Part shown: piece by piece, positions 22,500 to 35,827 of the stretch
How the letters are laid out: every line of letters starts with the position of its first letter
How positions within the stretch are numbered: position 1 is the first letter of the stretch
From: Lonicera japonica
Taxonomy: Eukaryota > Streptophyta > Magnoliopsida > Dipsacales > Caprifoliaceae
DNA length: 64,000 bases
Reading direction: 5' to 3'
NCBI GenBank assembly: GCA_021464415.1
Contig: CM038466.1
Coordinates: forward strand, 32,828,833 to 32,892,832
Translations under genes and position numbers: made by a program
The notes under the pieces: generated by a model
Told to the model about the DNA's origin: nothing
The model's database searches: none
Seen by the model: only the letters and a program-made list of their open reading frames with translations

Positions 22500-23860
22500 A
22501 TTACTGTGTAGTTCGCTTGAAATCTAGACGATTGTCCTCAATAAATGGCTTGGATTTTGGCACCTATTAGTTTCCGTTTGTAAATTGTTCCACCAATATT
22601 CGTCCTGTTAACTGGCATGTCGATAGTGTTATAGGTCTCGTTTCATATTGGTTGTGTTGTACTTAAAAGTGTGTTTCACTTGTATGTAACTGAATCCTTG
22701 TGTATGGCTGGATTTTGATCAACCATTAACATCATTGTGTCTAATGGATCAGCTCTATCTTTAGTGTTGATCCATCTTTAGTGACCTGAGAACTGATAAA
22801 CAATCTGTTAACTCATGATTTGCTTCATTGTGTCTACTGGATTAGCTTTTTAGTGACCCGAATTTGATAAGCCCTGTCCCGTTTACTTTGTGTTTTTTTT
22901 CGCGTCGAATTTGTGTTGTGTTTCATTCTGCAAGGTTTACTTGAAAGACGATAAACTTGCTGGCAATTGTTATTGCTTAGTGGTGTTTTCCACTGTTACT
23001 CTGCTATCTACGTGATCGCGCTAACCATGGTATACAAAATTACCCGTGCTTGCTTGCACACTATTCCTGTTTCAAATTATCTATTCTCACAGTATATTCA
23101 TATTTACAGTGTTATATTTGAACGCAGCAGCCGTATCTATATTACAAATGATCCATGCACGTCGCTGCAAGAAACTATATTCATTGTTACAACAAATATT
23201 TGTACTGTGTGTAATAACTGGATAGATTAATTTTACTTCAATATTTATAAATGCCCATGTTTTTTCCAAAAAAGAAAGTTTAAATCTTTTCTTTTTTACA
23301 ACCTACTAATAATTTTAATGGAAAGGCGGTTAAGCTCATGACATCTCTTAAGAGTTTGGCCATTAAGCTAGTCCCTCCAAGCACAATAGTCATCTCCTTA
23401 CTTCACTTGTGTTTAGTATCTTGCTCAAGCATCAAGAATCAGCTAGTTGGTATAATGAGTTTCATATGCACTTTGCTAAGTTCACTCTAAAAGTTTTTGC
23501 GTACCATTTCAACCAAAATCCATTCGATAATGTTGCTATCAACACTTGCTAAGTTTTCTCTTAGAATCTTCGAAATTTATGTTTAAATATCCATCATATA
23601 ATCATAAAAACTGCACTAGCGATACACAGACACGACGTATCATCATAAGTTAAATTGCAGCTGTGCAAGCGAAGGCCATAATGAAAAATGCACATTAATA
23701 GAGTAAAAGTGAATTGATCCAAGAGAATCCCCAAATAAGAAGGGGTAAAAATTCCAAGAAATTAAATAAATTATAAATCATTACAATCTAAAAGAATAGG
23801 GTTCGAAGAAATTTGTTTTTAAAAGGAAAAAAAAAAGGCACTCCAAAAGAATGAGTTTAC
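22500..23860. other. Intergenic sequence between SNF7 and the AG-peptide gene
   Basis: No exon, RNA gene or bounded repeat can be supported. The right part (23640-23870) is the downstream flank of the minus-strand gene and should contain its 3' UTR. No canonical AATAAA is obvious there. Confidence 0.45.
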
Positions 23861-23872
23861 TACATCAGTGAG

Positions 23873-24973
23873 TCAGTGAATAATGTAGGTAAGTGCCAAA
23901 GCCAGCATCATTAGCACATATGCAATTCCTTGGTCTATTGCTGCTCCTGCAAATTCAACAATAACAGAACCTTGTCAATTCAAGCAATTTTCGAAAAATA
24001 TGATAAATTGTTGTGTACTCACTTGAAGTAGAGCATTTTTTTACGCGTTGAATAATATGGAAAAAAATCTCTAACTATTTTATTCCTTTTTAGTATAGTA
24101 AATTTTGTTTGAGCTATAGTTTTTGAAGAATTTGGAACAAAATAAACAAAAAAGTTTAAATTTCATTCAAAAAATGTTAGTAAATAAAAGGGCGCAAAAT
24201 ATTTAAGAAAAAAAATAATGAATACTAAAACTTAATTTCTAAAATAAAGGATAGCAATTGCGTCTTTAGCCTTTACTCCCTTTCCCGGTACCTATTTTTA
24301 GATTGGATTGTTTTAAAAGAAATTTGTTTTAGATGATCACACTACAAATAATATAGTCACTAAATTTTATTGAAAAATTTAACCATCACTTAGAAGGGAG
24401 ATTTTTCAATTAGCAAAAAAGGAACCTTTTTTACAATTGGCGAGATCTGTTTGCGAGAAAGCACACTGTTAGCAGAATTTAACCATTCTAGGTCGAACCC
24501 AACGCTTATTCCATTGTCGTGAGCACGGGGCCACATTTGGTGATTTTCAATTTTTTATTTTTACAAGTATATAAAGTCAGAAGATTTTTTCCCTTTATAC
24601 TTTAATTTCACAAAAAATTTATGATATTGCTCTTGCACTTGTGACGATTATACCTAGTCTTCAATCACTAAACCACTTATTATTTTATAACTTTTGTTTC
24701 CTTAAATTATTTGTATTTTCATCACACGAGTATCACGGGTGCGCAAATTTAAATCAAATATACATGTATATCATAAAATTATTATCTTACAAATTAAAGA
24801 GACAAGGATGAAGGGTAAGGGTGGGGGTGGGGGTGGGGGGTAGGGGGCGTACCATCACTGGAAGGAGCAGGGGCAGGTGCAGGGACTTGAGCATTGGCAG
24901 AAGGAAACTGCAGCAAAGCCATTAATACCACCACCAAAGTAGTCATCATTAAATACACCCTCACCATCTCCAT
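23873..24973 (-). CDS. Arabinogalactan peptide (AG-peptide), two exons
   Basis: Exons are 24853-24973 and 23873-23946, joined across a 906-bp intron that splits a Gly codon (G|GA). The product has 64 residues. Residues 1-28 are a signal peptide (hydrophobic TTLVVVLMALL, cleavage expected after SANA). A tiny mature core follows: QVPAPAPAPSSDG. The rest, AAIDQGIAYVLMMLALALTYIIH, is a hydrophobic GPI-attachment signal. This is the layout of plant AG-peptides: the prolines become hydroxyproline, carry arabinogalactan chains, and the peptide is GPI-anchored at the outer plasma membrane. The Ser-Ser-Asp region is the likely anchor site. The start is the first ATG of the frame; an in-frame Met two codons later is an alternative. 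The intron falls just at the junction between core and anchor signal. Confidence 0.92.
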
Positions 24974-25095
24974 TTACTATATAAACTCTTCTTTCTCTTT
25001 CTCTTTCCCTTCTTTCTCTTTTGCTTTTCTTTCTATTTTCTCCTGCACAAGATTACACTCCCCGTGAAATGTGTGCATATATATATATTATCAAA
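24974..25095 (-). promoter_or_regulatory. Leader and TATA region of the AG-peptide gene
   Basis: Upstream of the ATG the transcript strand is a long GA-rich leader (24975-25050). A TATATATATA run (about 25077-25089) lies about 105-115 bp before the start codon. This spacing fits a TATA box with a leader of about 75-80 nt. The exact transcription start is inferred. Confidence 0.4.
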
Positions 25096-25319
25096 AGGAA
25101 TCTGCACAAACAAACAACCACCCTGGCATGACCTTTGTTGTCAGCTCCGGAACACTCCTGGCCGTTGATCATTGCCACGTGTACGGTCAGCATTTGCAGC
25201 ACGTTATAAGTCCAGGTGGTCTTGAGCTGTACATAGTGATGGTGGACCTACACAAACAGAACATAAGATGGAATAAGAAATATTTGATTTTTTCTCTCTG
25301 TAGATTTAAAATTTGAAAA

Positions 25320-28300
25320 ATGGGATGTTGGTGGCTGTCATTGTTTGGTGGAATCGAGATCCAGATAGGAATGAATGTAATTGAATATATATCCTATTTA
25401 ATTCCTAAATTTATTGCATTTCTTATAAAAAATAATTATTGGCGTTTCAAATATTTTTTTTATTATTTTAAGAGGATAACCATATAAGCACTTTTAAAAA
25501 AGTATTATAATATTTTAAAATTATATTTAGTGACAAAAAATGTCTTAAAAGATTAATATAGTGTGTTACTAAAGACGGTTTTAAAGTGTTCGAATATTTT
25601 TGATTTTTTGTATAGTACTAATATCATTTACTCTTTTAAAATTCATCACAAATATAAAATACTATTAGTAATTTTAAAAAAAGTGTCACCAAGAATCATA
25701 TTAAGCCATCTTTAGTATAAATGTTAAAATGCTAAATTAATAGGATAAAATTATAGCGCAAAAGGATAAAATTTACTCTAAAGGACACAATGCGTATTGT
25801 CCAAAGAGAAAACCTCTCAAAGGATACGGTGAGTATCGCCTAAAGATTATTAAAAATAAAAAAACATATAAATGGCAAAGTGTAAAATGACTATACACTA
25901 ATGCCTGCCTTGAGATGACACAATCGGTGTTGTCCGAAGTTTTTTCACTTAAGATGACACAATGTGTGTGGCTCAAGTGTGTCTGTGTGGCTCAAGTGTG
26001 TCTGATTGGGATGATACTGTGTCATCTTGGCTAAATAATTTTAGGAAGCTAACTTTACTATAAATTTTTGTATTTACTTTAAACTTTTAACATTTTAAAA
26101 GCTGTAGTGGATCGCCAAAAAAACATAGGCAAATTTGGTCTTTAACATCTGGAATGCAGATGGCCTTATAGTGTTAAAAGGGTTGTGTAAATACTAATAG
26201 AATCCTTCAAATAATTTATTATTAAAAATGGCTACATGCTAAAAACTTATGGTGCAAAAAGAACAAAAAAGAAAAAAGGTTGCAAAACAACTGGGCAATA
26301 GAATTTACAACTTCCGAAAATGCGTAATTGGAAGCACAAAATAGGGTCTATCTCCATTGTGCTAGATTTTTTTTTTTTTGTCATGTACATTATTTTCGAC
26401 TCCACAAGACACTATTCCCGAGATGCATACAAATATTAGGTCACTAAAACTGACATAAATATATAATCTTCTTCAAAATATAAAAAATGATATTTTTTTC
26501 TTACAAATCTTACCGGCATTAAATGGGTTGTACTTTTATTGTATTTTGCATTTAATACATCCGATAAAAATAGGTGGCAAAATTTATAAATAAGTATAGC
26601 ATTACTCTCAAAATGTACATGAGGCACTTAGTTCCTTTTTAAAAAAAATAAAATAAAAAAATAATGGTGCAGTTAGACACTTAATTCTTGTAAATTAACT
26701 TTAATGGAACACAATCATAACAACGTGCTCTATAACGGATATTGACAAGTAATTTTTCTGTCATGAATTGACTACCAAATTCTTTAAATAACTTACCATT
26801 TCGACGTAATAAGTTCATCCTCATTTGGGAGGTATACCATTTTAAAAATTAGTATCAAGCAGAGTTCTCTTTTTCTTCTTCATCTTTTTCCAAAACAAAA
26901 CTTGATTTAACAACTCGAACACAATTATATATTTTTGTAATATTTTAGTGCTCTTTATTAACAAAAAATTATTACAGGGTGTATTAAATGAGTTGTTCTA
27001 TAACTCATTTAATGCATCCAGTAATAATATGTGGTAAAATTGTTAATAATAAAAGAATTTTCCTAAATAAAAAAAAAATTTGGAGTATACATGTGTTATA
27101 ATTCATTTAATACACATAATAAGAATAAATGATAAAATTTATTACTCTGTAATAAGAAAAATATTTTCCTGAATAAAAAAATAAATTTGAAGTATACATA
27201 TACATATGTATGTGCAATATTATATTTTTTATTGAATATTTGAGAGGGGACCAAACTTTTGAGTAATTGAGTTACAATTTTTGAAATATCCATATGAAGT
27301 TTGGAAGATTTCACGTTAATGAGACTATGAGAGTGAGAGGAGGGGCCGCTTTCCTATACATATAAAATTATGGGAATGCGACACATACCATCAGTATCAT
27401 GTATGTATTGATGAAAATGAAAGGAATTTATTAACTTTAACCTACCCTCTGTCCAAATAATTATATTTGAGAAAACCTCTTTGATAATCTTTTATTAGAT
27501 AAAATTCTAAAATTTGACTAGAAAATTTCAGGCTCGAACCGAACTACACAGACCAATTCTTTTTATAAAAGTTTTATGTTATAAAAACACTTCCCAATAT
27601 TTTTATGAAAAAAAAAACATCTTAAAAAGTTTCAATCTCTACAAATCAATCAGTACTAAAAACAGACTCAAAAGATTTGATATCACTAAGTTTTCATTCG
27701 TTTTTTGACCAAAATACCTTCCATATCTTCTTCTTAATCCTTATTTTAATTTAAACTTTAACCCAAACCTAATCCAGCACCCGTGCTGTTCCTAGCAACC
27801 ATCACCAACCACCATTTCGGACCAAAATCTTCGACCACCCCGTTTCACAACCAGCGTAATCTTAAATTGAGATCTAAACTTAAACCAAAATCAAAATTAA
27901 TTTTAGATCTAAACTCAAATCAAAACTAAATTTTGGTGGACTCTAATTACATACCATTTTATTAAATAATATTTCATCTTATTTATTAGGTCTTATTACA
28001 CTTAGCATGTGCATATTATCATAGTCCTTTTAAGACCGAACTATTGTGTAAAAAATTAAAATTATATTAGCTTGTACCTATACAACTAAGCCAATATTAA
28101 AATGTTATAGAATGTTTTAATAAATATAATTAGCTCAACTAAATTTTTTATATAAAAAGAGAGGATGCAGAATTAGGAGATCAGCAGCTAACTCCACTCT
28201 TCTCATATGTCCTCTCCTGCCTCCATCACACACATGGAAACCACCGCCCCTACATTAACTCCACCACCACCGCCAACTACTTTTCCCACCGCCGGGGATC

Positions 28301-28900
28301 TGCCATTCCGCAGCCCGCATCAAACATCGCAACCATGTGACCCTCGCCGGACCACCACCATTACCACACTATACCCTACCATCCTCAAACTCCATCTCTC
28401 ACAACTCCTTCATCTACTTTTCTTCATCACCTTACGCTACCATTTCTCGCCACCAGCGCATCTCACCTACTCCTTTCCAGCAGTACAGCACCGGCGTGAC
28501 CAGTCGCCGCCAGCCACCGTCACTCTCTTCTCATCAGGCAGTACACGCTGTCTTACCTCCATTTCCGGCCCCACCATGAACTCGGATCTTCACTTATTTT
28601 CAGATCTTTCTCTGCCGAACGCAGTAACATCACCGTGGGTGAGGCTGTCTTTTCCCTTGCCTCCAAAGTTGTTTAATCTCTCTGTTAATTTCCTCAATCT
28701 AAGTTGGAAACAGAAATTGACTGGTCCCAATGGGGAAGCCAATTTTTTTTTTTGTTATTGAGGTCTTTTGTTAAATCATCATCTACTTTGCATAATAAAT
28801 CAAAATACAAGAAAAAAAATTGGATCATTGCTCCTGTTTGACCCTAGTTGCAATTATTTTTTTTAAAATTTAATAGGTCAAATTGTAAATGTTATTTTTC
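25320..28900. other. AT-rich intergenic sequence with MITE-like debris
   Basis: No gene is supported. Repeated 'gatgacacaat...gtgt' blocks (25780-26020) and segments with 'aacattttaaaagctgta' around 26090 look like decayed MITEs without clear ends. A C-rich frame at 28207-28761 (184 codons, Pro/Thr/Ser-rich) starts with two plausible Met codons but matches no family I know. It may be leader sequence or a captured fragment. Confidence 0.4.
26969..27027. repeat. Hairpin with stem of about 25 bp
   Basis: The arm ATTAAATGAGTT pairs with AACTCATTTAAT around a 7-base loop. The outer bases TTATTAC and GTAATAA extend the stem with a few mismatches. A similar half-site lies at 27096-27125. It may be a small MITE or its remnant. 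Confidence 0.5.
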
Positions 28901-28913
28901 TTATTATATTATA

Positions 28914-31900
28914 TCTATCTATATAATAATAATAATAAAAGAGAGTTGTTTTCATATTCACTTCTCCGATCTCTCTCTTCTCTTTCTACACTCCCTCACG
29001 CAAGCTCTTTCACAGAGCTTTCGCTACCGGCCAGCACACGACACCTTTTCGTTGCCTTCCACCACCATCTCACAACCAAAGAAGATTTCGGAATATCAAA
29101 AAGCTGAACTCTGTCTCGCTTATACGCACCCACCGCAGCGATGTCGATCAACAGCAGCAAATAGCGATTGATAATAGCTTTACCTCCATCCCCGCGCTGA
29201 TAACAACACTACAAGGTACGAAAACACGGACAGCTTTAATGTCTATGCCCTTCATCTTTCATTTTGGAGTTGGGGCTTTTCAAAGTTAGAATACCAAAAT
29301 ATGGCTAGCTAAAGAGAGAGACCAATCAATGATAATAGGTGTTGATGTTTCTGCTGCTTTTGCTAAAATCTGATCAAGTTGCTCACAATCATTAATGGCT
29401 TCCATCTCTACAAAAGATGGTCTTGATAAATCTAGCCAAAATGCCTTTGCTCTCAAATCTCTCTTTTTCACTCCCTTTTTACCTTCACTTTTTCTACAAT
29501 CAAAACGAAACCCATAATTTGATGTTGATCACTGTGGTGGGTTTCTCTGTACAATATTGACATTTCTTTATTTTTTCAGTCTCTCTGTTTTGTTTTCTTT
29601 TTTGAAGAATAGAGACCTAAAAGGAGATAAGGTATTTTAGGAGATAAGTTTATATTTGAGTTGAAATTGGTGATTGTTCATTGCTTTTTGATGTTTAACA
29701 TTGATTTGTTATTTTTTGGTTCTATCTGTAATTGTTTTTGAAGAAAATGGAGAAGGGATTGAGAGAAAAGAAAAGCTCATCCGGAGGTTGAGTTAGAAAA
29801 TGAGAGTGGACAGAGAAAGTTTGTGGGGGCCACAAAGAGGAAGGTGAGAAGGCCAACTAATGGTAATTTATTAATTTGTGGCAAAATGCATTATCAGTCT
29901 AATTTATCTTCTAGATTAGTCTAATTTGTTTTTTTTAAATAGAAATTTAGGTCTGTCTTCTATAAATTTATGATAAAGATTAGGTATACTTTTTTTTTTT
30001 TTGGTAAAATTTAGAATAATCTTTACGTATGCTCATATTTTTTGCATTTTATATTTGTGAGGGCTTCAAACTGAAATTTTTGCCCAATATTCAAGTACTT
30101 GGATTTACAATGGGCAATGATTTTATTTAATATTTGGTTACTTAATATTGGGGATTTACATTGTGGAAACCTAGGATGTTTTCTTTTGGTTAGTACCTCT
30201 CTCTATGGTTATTTTGAGATTTTTATGCTAATTTAAAATCTTTTCTTACAAACTGTTGTTAGTGTTGATAAATTTTAGGTCAATTATTAATATTTTGGTT
30301 AGTAGCTGATGAATTCAGTTTTATTCATCTCTTTGTTTTCATTAGCTTTTGCTTAGGGCTTTTCATGTTTGGGGATTGTTCTAAAATTAATATGTTTAGT
30401 GTTTCTAAAATAAAATTTATTGGTTAGCATCAAGTAATTTTTCTTATTTTATTGGCGAGTCTCATTTATATTATTTTCTTATTTCTACTGAACTAAGATT
30501 CTACATATGATGGCTACCAAATCTTGCTTTTTGTATTTGAAAAATGAGAGAAAAGAAGTTTCTAAGGGCTCTTTAAATCGTACATGGAAACATCAAAATT
30601 TCAAGTTTTAATAGACTCTTCAAAACTCAGTAGTCTCTTTTCATTTCTATCACCAATCATTTTTCATGTTTATTGCGCTCATGGAACTTCATTTATGATG
30701 CTTAATTAGTTTTATTATTTGTAGGACTTTCGAACGCTATTTATAAGATCCTTAACATTTTTAACTTGTTTTATTACAAAACTTAAAACAAAGCTTTCCA
30801 TGATAAAGGGTCTAACAGATCACCTAAATTCGTCAAGGGCAAACCTGTAACCAATTCTTGATCAAGAGGACGCCACAAGCTATTATTGACAGAGAAAGGA
30901 ATCAAACTTGGTTGAGGTAAGGCCAAAATTTTTGAACAAAAGATCATTCTAATTTAATCAATTATTATTTCGATCTATTTATAGTTTTATACTAATCATT
31001 TTTTTATAATACTACTTTTTGTTTTACTTTAATCATTTTGTTTTAATAGCACTCTTTTTTTAAAATATCGAAAGAAGTAGTTTATTTTTTGTTTTACTTT
31101 AATCATTTTGTTATAGTTTACTTTTTAAAATAGCTTAATTAACATCTTTTGCTAGAATTCTTTCATGTTTCTGTTTTAGTAAAACAAAATTTCTTATGTC
31201 ATTTTTGTAAATAAGTGATTTATTAAGGAGGAGTAGGGATAAAGTAGGACTATTAATTTAAGATGAAGATAGCACTCCCCCCAATGTTTGCTTTGCTTTT
31301 CCTTTGTTCATGTCTTTTATTCATTTCACACTATTACGTGCTAATAACGTTTATATTATCACAATTTATATAAGTGGTGAACCTAATCGAGGTGCACACA
31401 TTCAATTCAAATTAAGAGTCTTAATTTTCCTATGTCTTTTATAGTCGTCGTTTCTGAGGATTACTATTGCTAAGAATTCTTGAAGGGCAATAAATCTATG
31501 TTTTTACGTTATTTTTCTTTGCATGCAGGTCTTACATGAAAGAACATGTGGAAGTTACAAAGCTAATGTAAATATCAAAGGTAAAGTCATAAAATCCTAT
31601 TATTTATCATGCTCGAAATTCAATAGCAATTTATATGTTTTGTATTATGCCATGTTTACTGGATGGATATTTTATCTTTTTCTTTTCTTTGTAAAACACT
31701 AAATATATTGCTATTTCATTGTTGGGTTATTTTGTCATTTTGAGTTTATGTCTTGGTCAAAAGTTATGCTGGCAGCCTATTAGCCTTTTACAATTCACGT
31801 AACGTTATACGTAACTACAGCTTATATGTTGCATATTTTGTTTTCCTTTTAATTTGTATGTGTTCTAAATTTATGTACAATATTTGAATGTTTACATTGG

Positions 31901-32097
31901 ACTTTGATTCTCATTAGCTTTTCTTTCAGGCTTTTCATGTTTTAGGATTTTATTAGCAATGCCCCCATTTATTAACAATTTATATGTTTGGTAGGGTGTC
32001 ATCTTTGTATAACAAAGAATTATTTTTTTGTTCATGTTTTGGTACATAGTGGTTACACGAATTAAGCCGTAGTGCCATCGGCACGGGTTACCCCTAG
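28914..32097 (+). mobile_element. Putative non-autonomous Helitron carrying a gene fragment
   Basis: The proposed 5' end is A|TCTATCTATATAATAATAAT (28914), like the TCTACTATgTAATAAAG starts of the two better-bounded Helitrons in this window. The 3' end has a hairpin GTGCCatcGGCAC (32072-32084), then CTAG (32094-32097) followed by T. That matches the Helitron rule of a 3' hairpin, a CTRR end and insertion between A and T. No Rep/helicase gene is present. Inside lies a captured exon of a thioredoxin-like gene (29323-29493). The left limit is the weaker one. Confidence 0.45.
29323..29493 (-). pseudogene. Captured exon of a WCRKC-type thioredoxin-like gene
   Basis: On the minus strand, after an acceptor (TTGTAG, AG at 29494-29495), a frame reads KAFWLDLSRPSFVEMEAIN, then DCEQLDQILAKAAE and TPIIIDW, and ends at a GT donor (29321-29322). 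This matches the segment just before the WCRKC active site in plastid thioredoxin-like proteins, where IIIDW is followed by the Cys motif in the next exon. That next exon is absent here. An in-frame TGA lies upstream of KKRDLR (about 29470). The exon is therefore an isolated, non-functional fragment, antisense to the proposed Helitron. The family assignment rests on memory of the motif. Confidence 0.6.
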
Positions 32098-32448
32098 TTG
32101 TTAAATATAGTATACATTAGGCCATCTCTGATAGAATAAGTTGTTGATTATTTAAACCAAAGCAGTGTAGTTACAAGAAGTTCAATTATATCCAATTTAT
32201 AGATGTACAAATGCCAAAGGAGCCAATGTATTCATCAAGTACACATAAGGAACATTCAATTTGTTGAAATTTATGGCTTCTAAACTATGCATAAATTAAA
32301 AACAACAGCACCCGACAAGAAATTCTATGATGGACACAAATATATATACACATATATTCAACAATAGACTTACAAGGCTTACACCAACATTTTCTCATTA
32401 ATGCCTCAACCTCTGCAAACCAACCAATTACTATAAGTCCTATTCACC

Positions 32449-32609
32449 TACCAATTATATGTTTTGGCCTTAACATAATTCTATATATTCTTTACAATAG
32501 CAGCAGTAGTCCTAAACCTATTGGAAAACACCCTCACATTTCTTTCCTGCTCTATACAATACACAGTATTAGCAAAAGCAATTCGCCCCACTATAGCCTT
32601 CAACTAAAC
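32449..32609 (-). pseudogene. LINE ORF2 C-terminal fragment (left arm)
   Basis: On the minus strand one frame reads LKAIVGRIAFANTVYCIEQE, then RNVRVFSNRFR and AAIVKNI, a stop, and NYVKAKTY. The pattern of an aromatic/aliphatic helix followed by (W/E)xERNxRxF is the usual end of plant LINE reverse-transcriptase ORFs, after the zf-RVT domain. This copy is less damaged than its partner in the right arm. Confidence 0.55.
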
Positions 32610-35600
32610 TCCATATGATCTAATTATTAATTGTACAAATACTAAAGCCGCTAATGCATTGATAAAGGATGGGTAAAGAACATAACATTCAAGCTATATA
32701 TTAGTATTCTTATTTTATTAAAAACTATTCGTTATGTAAATTTTACTTGTTTATTATGGTCAGTATGTAGAGAAACTCATTCTTGAGCTAAGCCACTGCC
32801 AAAGAAAAAAAAGGTTCAGTTAATTGTATTTGCATCTACAATTTTTATGTAAATGTTGATTGACTTAAAGCGGGCATATATACCTAGCCTTAAGTAGAAG
32901 CGATTTCATTTTTCATGTACCGCTTCCAAAACCAATGTCTCATTCACACCTTCTCCACAATTTCGTCATGTGATATACCACTGTCTGCGGTAGAAAAAGA
33001 TAAATAAATAACCAGATGACAGTACATATACTCGCGAGGTAATCAAATGTGTAGTCTCTCATATAGCATATAATTAATAGGGATGAGAAATTGAACCAAG
33101 GTCCTTTACCTCGGTAGGAAATGGCTTAATGACCCACTTATGGGGTCCGTATAGGTAAGAGTGACTTAAGGCAAACACCAATACCATTACCATTGCAAAA
33201 TCCGCGTCTTAATTGTTGAGGTGGAATTTTTTATTGACATGGAAATGAAACTCAGCAAATAACAAGTTTTACAACAAATATTACTCCATTTGTTTGTTAG
33301 TTTGTTAGGTACTTTATACTTTAATGAGAGAATATAAATGAAATGGTTAATTAGGAGCGGAAGGAATGGAATAGTACGTAAATGAACGTAAATTATGAGT
33401 TTAATTTTATTGTTGTTTAAATAGCTAAAGAGGGAAAATAAAGGAATGTAATTAAGTCTTGTTTGGATAGAAAGAATAGAATAAATGTGTTTTAATATAT
33501 TGTTAACAAATTATGGTTAAATTTAGAATTATGGGTGATCACTTCCATTCCCTTCGTTTCCTTTACATTCCCTTAAAAAATCTTAATAAACAATTTATTA
33601 GAGGCTATGATTAGCATAGCCTTGTGAGTGCCAAATTTGCGTACCAACCAAAATAGGATGTCAAGTCTACCAACCCTACCCTACTTCTGAAACAACGGCT
33701 GAAGCAAATATTGTTTGAGATTTCAAAAATGAACCCGTCACGGAAAAGAATCTCAATGTACTAGTGCCTTGTAGTTCTTTAAATATCGAGCTTACAGTAG
33801 TAATACAAATTCTTGGGGGTCACGAATAAAAAAGCTAAGGATAAATAAATGGTAACATATCTCAAGTAATACAAAAAATGGTATCTTCCAATAATTTTGA
33901 GGATAAAAATGACATAGATAATTTACATGGAACGCTGAGAAGCTCCCAAAGGAACTCATGCAATCAAACCAATAATTTGGGATTGATTTGTGCTGATTAT
34001 GATATAATAGGCAAATTCACTCTCGGATTATTGGTTTAATTACATGAGTTCTTTTGGGAGCTTCTCAACATTCCATGTAAATTATCTTTGTCATTTTTAT
34101 TTTCAAAATTATTGGAGGATACCATTTTTTGCATTACTTGGGATATGCTCCCTTTTATTTATCCTCAGTTTTTTTATTCGTAACCTCTAATAATAAAAAA
34201 TTCCAATATGCGATTCATTTAGAAAATTTTTTGAATCGCAGACGCGACTTAAGCTTAAGCTTATTATTACTACTACTGTAAGTTCGGTGTTTAAAGAATT
34301 GCAAGGCATTGGTACATCGAGGTTATTTCCACCATTAACACTAGATTCTGACACGGGTTCATTTTTGAAATCTTAAACCTTCTTTGTTTCGGTCGTGATT
34401 TCTGGGTAGGGATGGTAGGCTTAGGGTTTTCATTTTAGTTGGTACACAAATTTATTACGCAGAAGGCTATCCTTTACACCAACCTTACTTTCTTTGGTAA
34501 TTCTCAATATCTCGTTTTACAGTCCTTTGGATTGAGAGCATATGAATGAATGGAAAATAAGTTGTTTGTTAAGATTTTTTAAAGGAGTGGAAGGGATTGC
34601 CACTCCCCTATACTCCTTAATTTATTTTGATTCTTTTTAATATTGGGAGGATTATGAGGGAAAATAAAAGATTTTAATGAATTATAAATTTAACCTTAAT
34701 TTGTTAAGAATATATTAAATCACATTAATTTCTTTACGCTTTCTCTTTTCTTTCTATCCAAACAATACTTAATTCCTTTTTTTTTCTTTTCCATCTTTAG
34801 CTATTTAAATAACAATAAAATTTAACTCATTCATTTCCTCCTAGTTAACGATTTTCTTTTTATTTCCTCTTTTCAATCCAATCGGATTGAGTTATGAAAG
34901 TATAAAGTACCTAGGAAACTAACAAACAAGTAGGTAATATTTGTTGTACAGTTTGTTATGAGTCGAGTTTCACTTCTATGTCAATAAAAAATTTGATCAC
35001 AACAATTTAGATGCGGGTTTTACAAAGGAAATGGTATTGGTGTTTGTCTTAGTTCACTCTTGCCTATATGGATCCCATAAGTGGGTCATTGAGCCATTTC
35101 CTACAGATGTAAAGCACCTTGATTCAATTTTGGAGCTAACGACGTCTTCATATACCACTTGCTTGATGCAAATCTCCTCCCTATTCATGATATGCTATAT
35201 GGGAGACTATATGTTGATTACCTCAAAAGTATATGTACTTTTGTCTAGTTATTTTTTTTATTTTTTTTTGTATCGGAGATAACGGGTATATCAGATGACA
35301 AGATTGTGGAGAACATGTGGTTGAGACATTGGTTTTGGAAGCGTTACATGAAAGATGAAATCGCTTCTACTTAAGGCTAGGTATATATGCGCACTTTAAG
35401 TGAATATAAGATTGTGGATGTAAATACAATTAACTAAATGTTTGTTTTAGGCAGTGGCTCAACTCAAGTACGAGTTTCTCCACATATTGACCAGAGTAAG
35501 TGAGTAACATTTACATAATGAATAGTGATTAATAAAATGGGAATACTAATATATAGCTTGAATGCTATTTTCTTTACCCGTCCTTAATTAATACATTGGC

Positions 35601-35671
35601 AGCTTTGGCATTTGTATAGCTAATAATTGGATCATGTGGACAAGGCTTTGCAATTTTGTAAGGGAGTTTAG

Positions 35672-35827
35672 TTGAAGGCTAGAGTGGGGTGGATTGCTTT
35701 TGCTGCAACTGTCTATTGTATATGGCAGGACTAAAATGTGAGTATGTTTTATGGTATGTTTAGGACTACTGATCCTATTGTAAAAGATATATATACTTAT
35801 GTTAAGGGTAAAGCATATAATTAGCAG
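35672..35827 (+). pseudogene. LINE ORF2 C-terminal fragment (right arm)
   Basis: It is the inverted partner of the fragment at 32449-32609. The frame reads LKARVGWIAFAATVYCIWQD, a stop, then NVSMF and PIVKDIYTYVKGKAY. The WQ-(ERN)-x-F pattern is broken by the stop. The two copies have drifted apart, so the palindrome is not very recent. Confidence 0.55.

Larger units (their letters stand above)
20301..22500 (+). other. SNF7 3' UTR, possibly with an intron (20308-22152)
   Basis: The stop TGA (20298-20300) is followed at once by GCAG|GTGCTT, a plausible donor. A good acceptor occurs at 22142-22152 (CCTTTGACAG). The segment after it, about 22153-22330, is more GC-balanced than its surroundings and looks like mature transcript. 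Without RNA data the 3' UTR could instead simply run on from 20301. The intervening DNA holds Helitron and MITE insertions, which supports its being non-exonic. Confidence 0.3.

Noticed and set aside
28207..28761. 184-codon Pro/Thr/Ser-rich frame, the longest open frame in the window
   Set aside because: Its composition follows C-rich DNA, no domain is recognisable, it overlaps another frame at 28337-28579, and no splice or transcript structure supports it.
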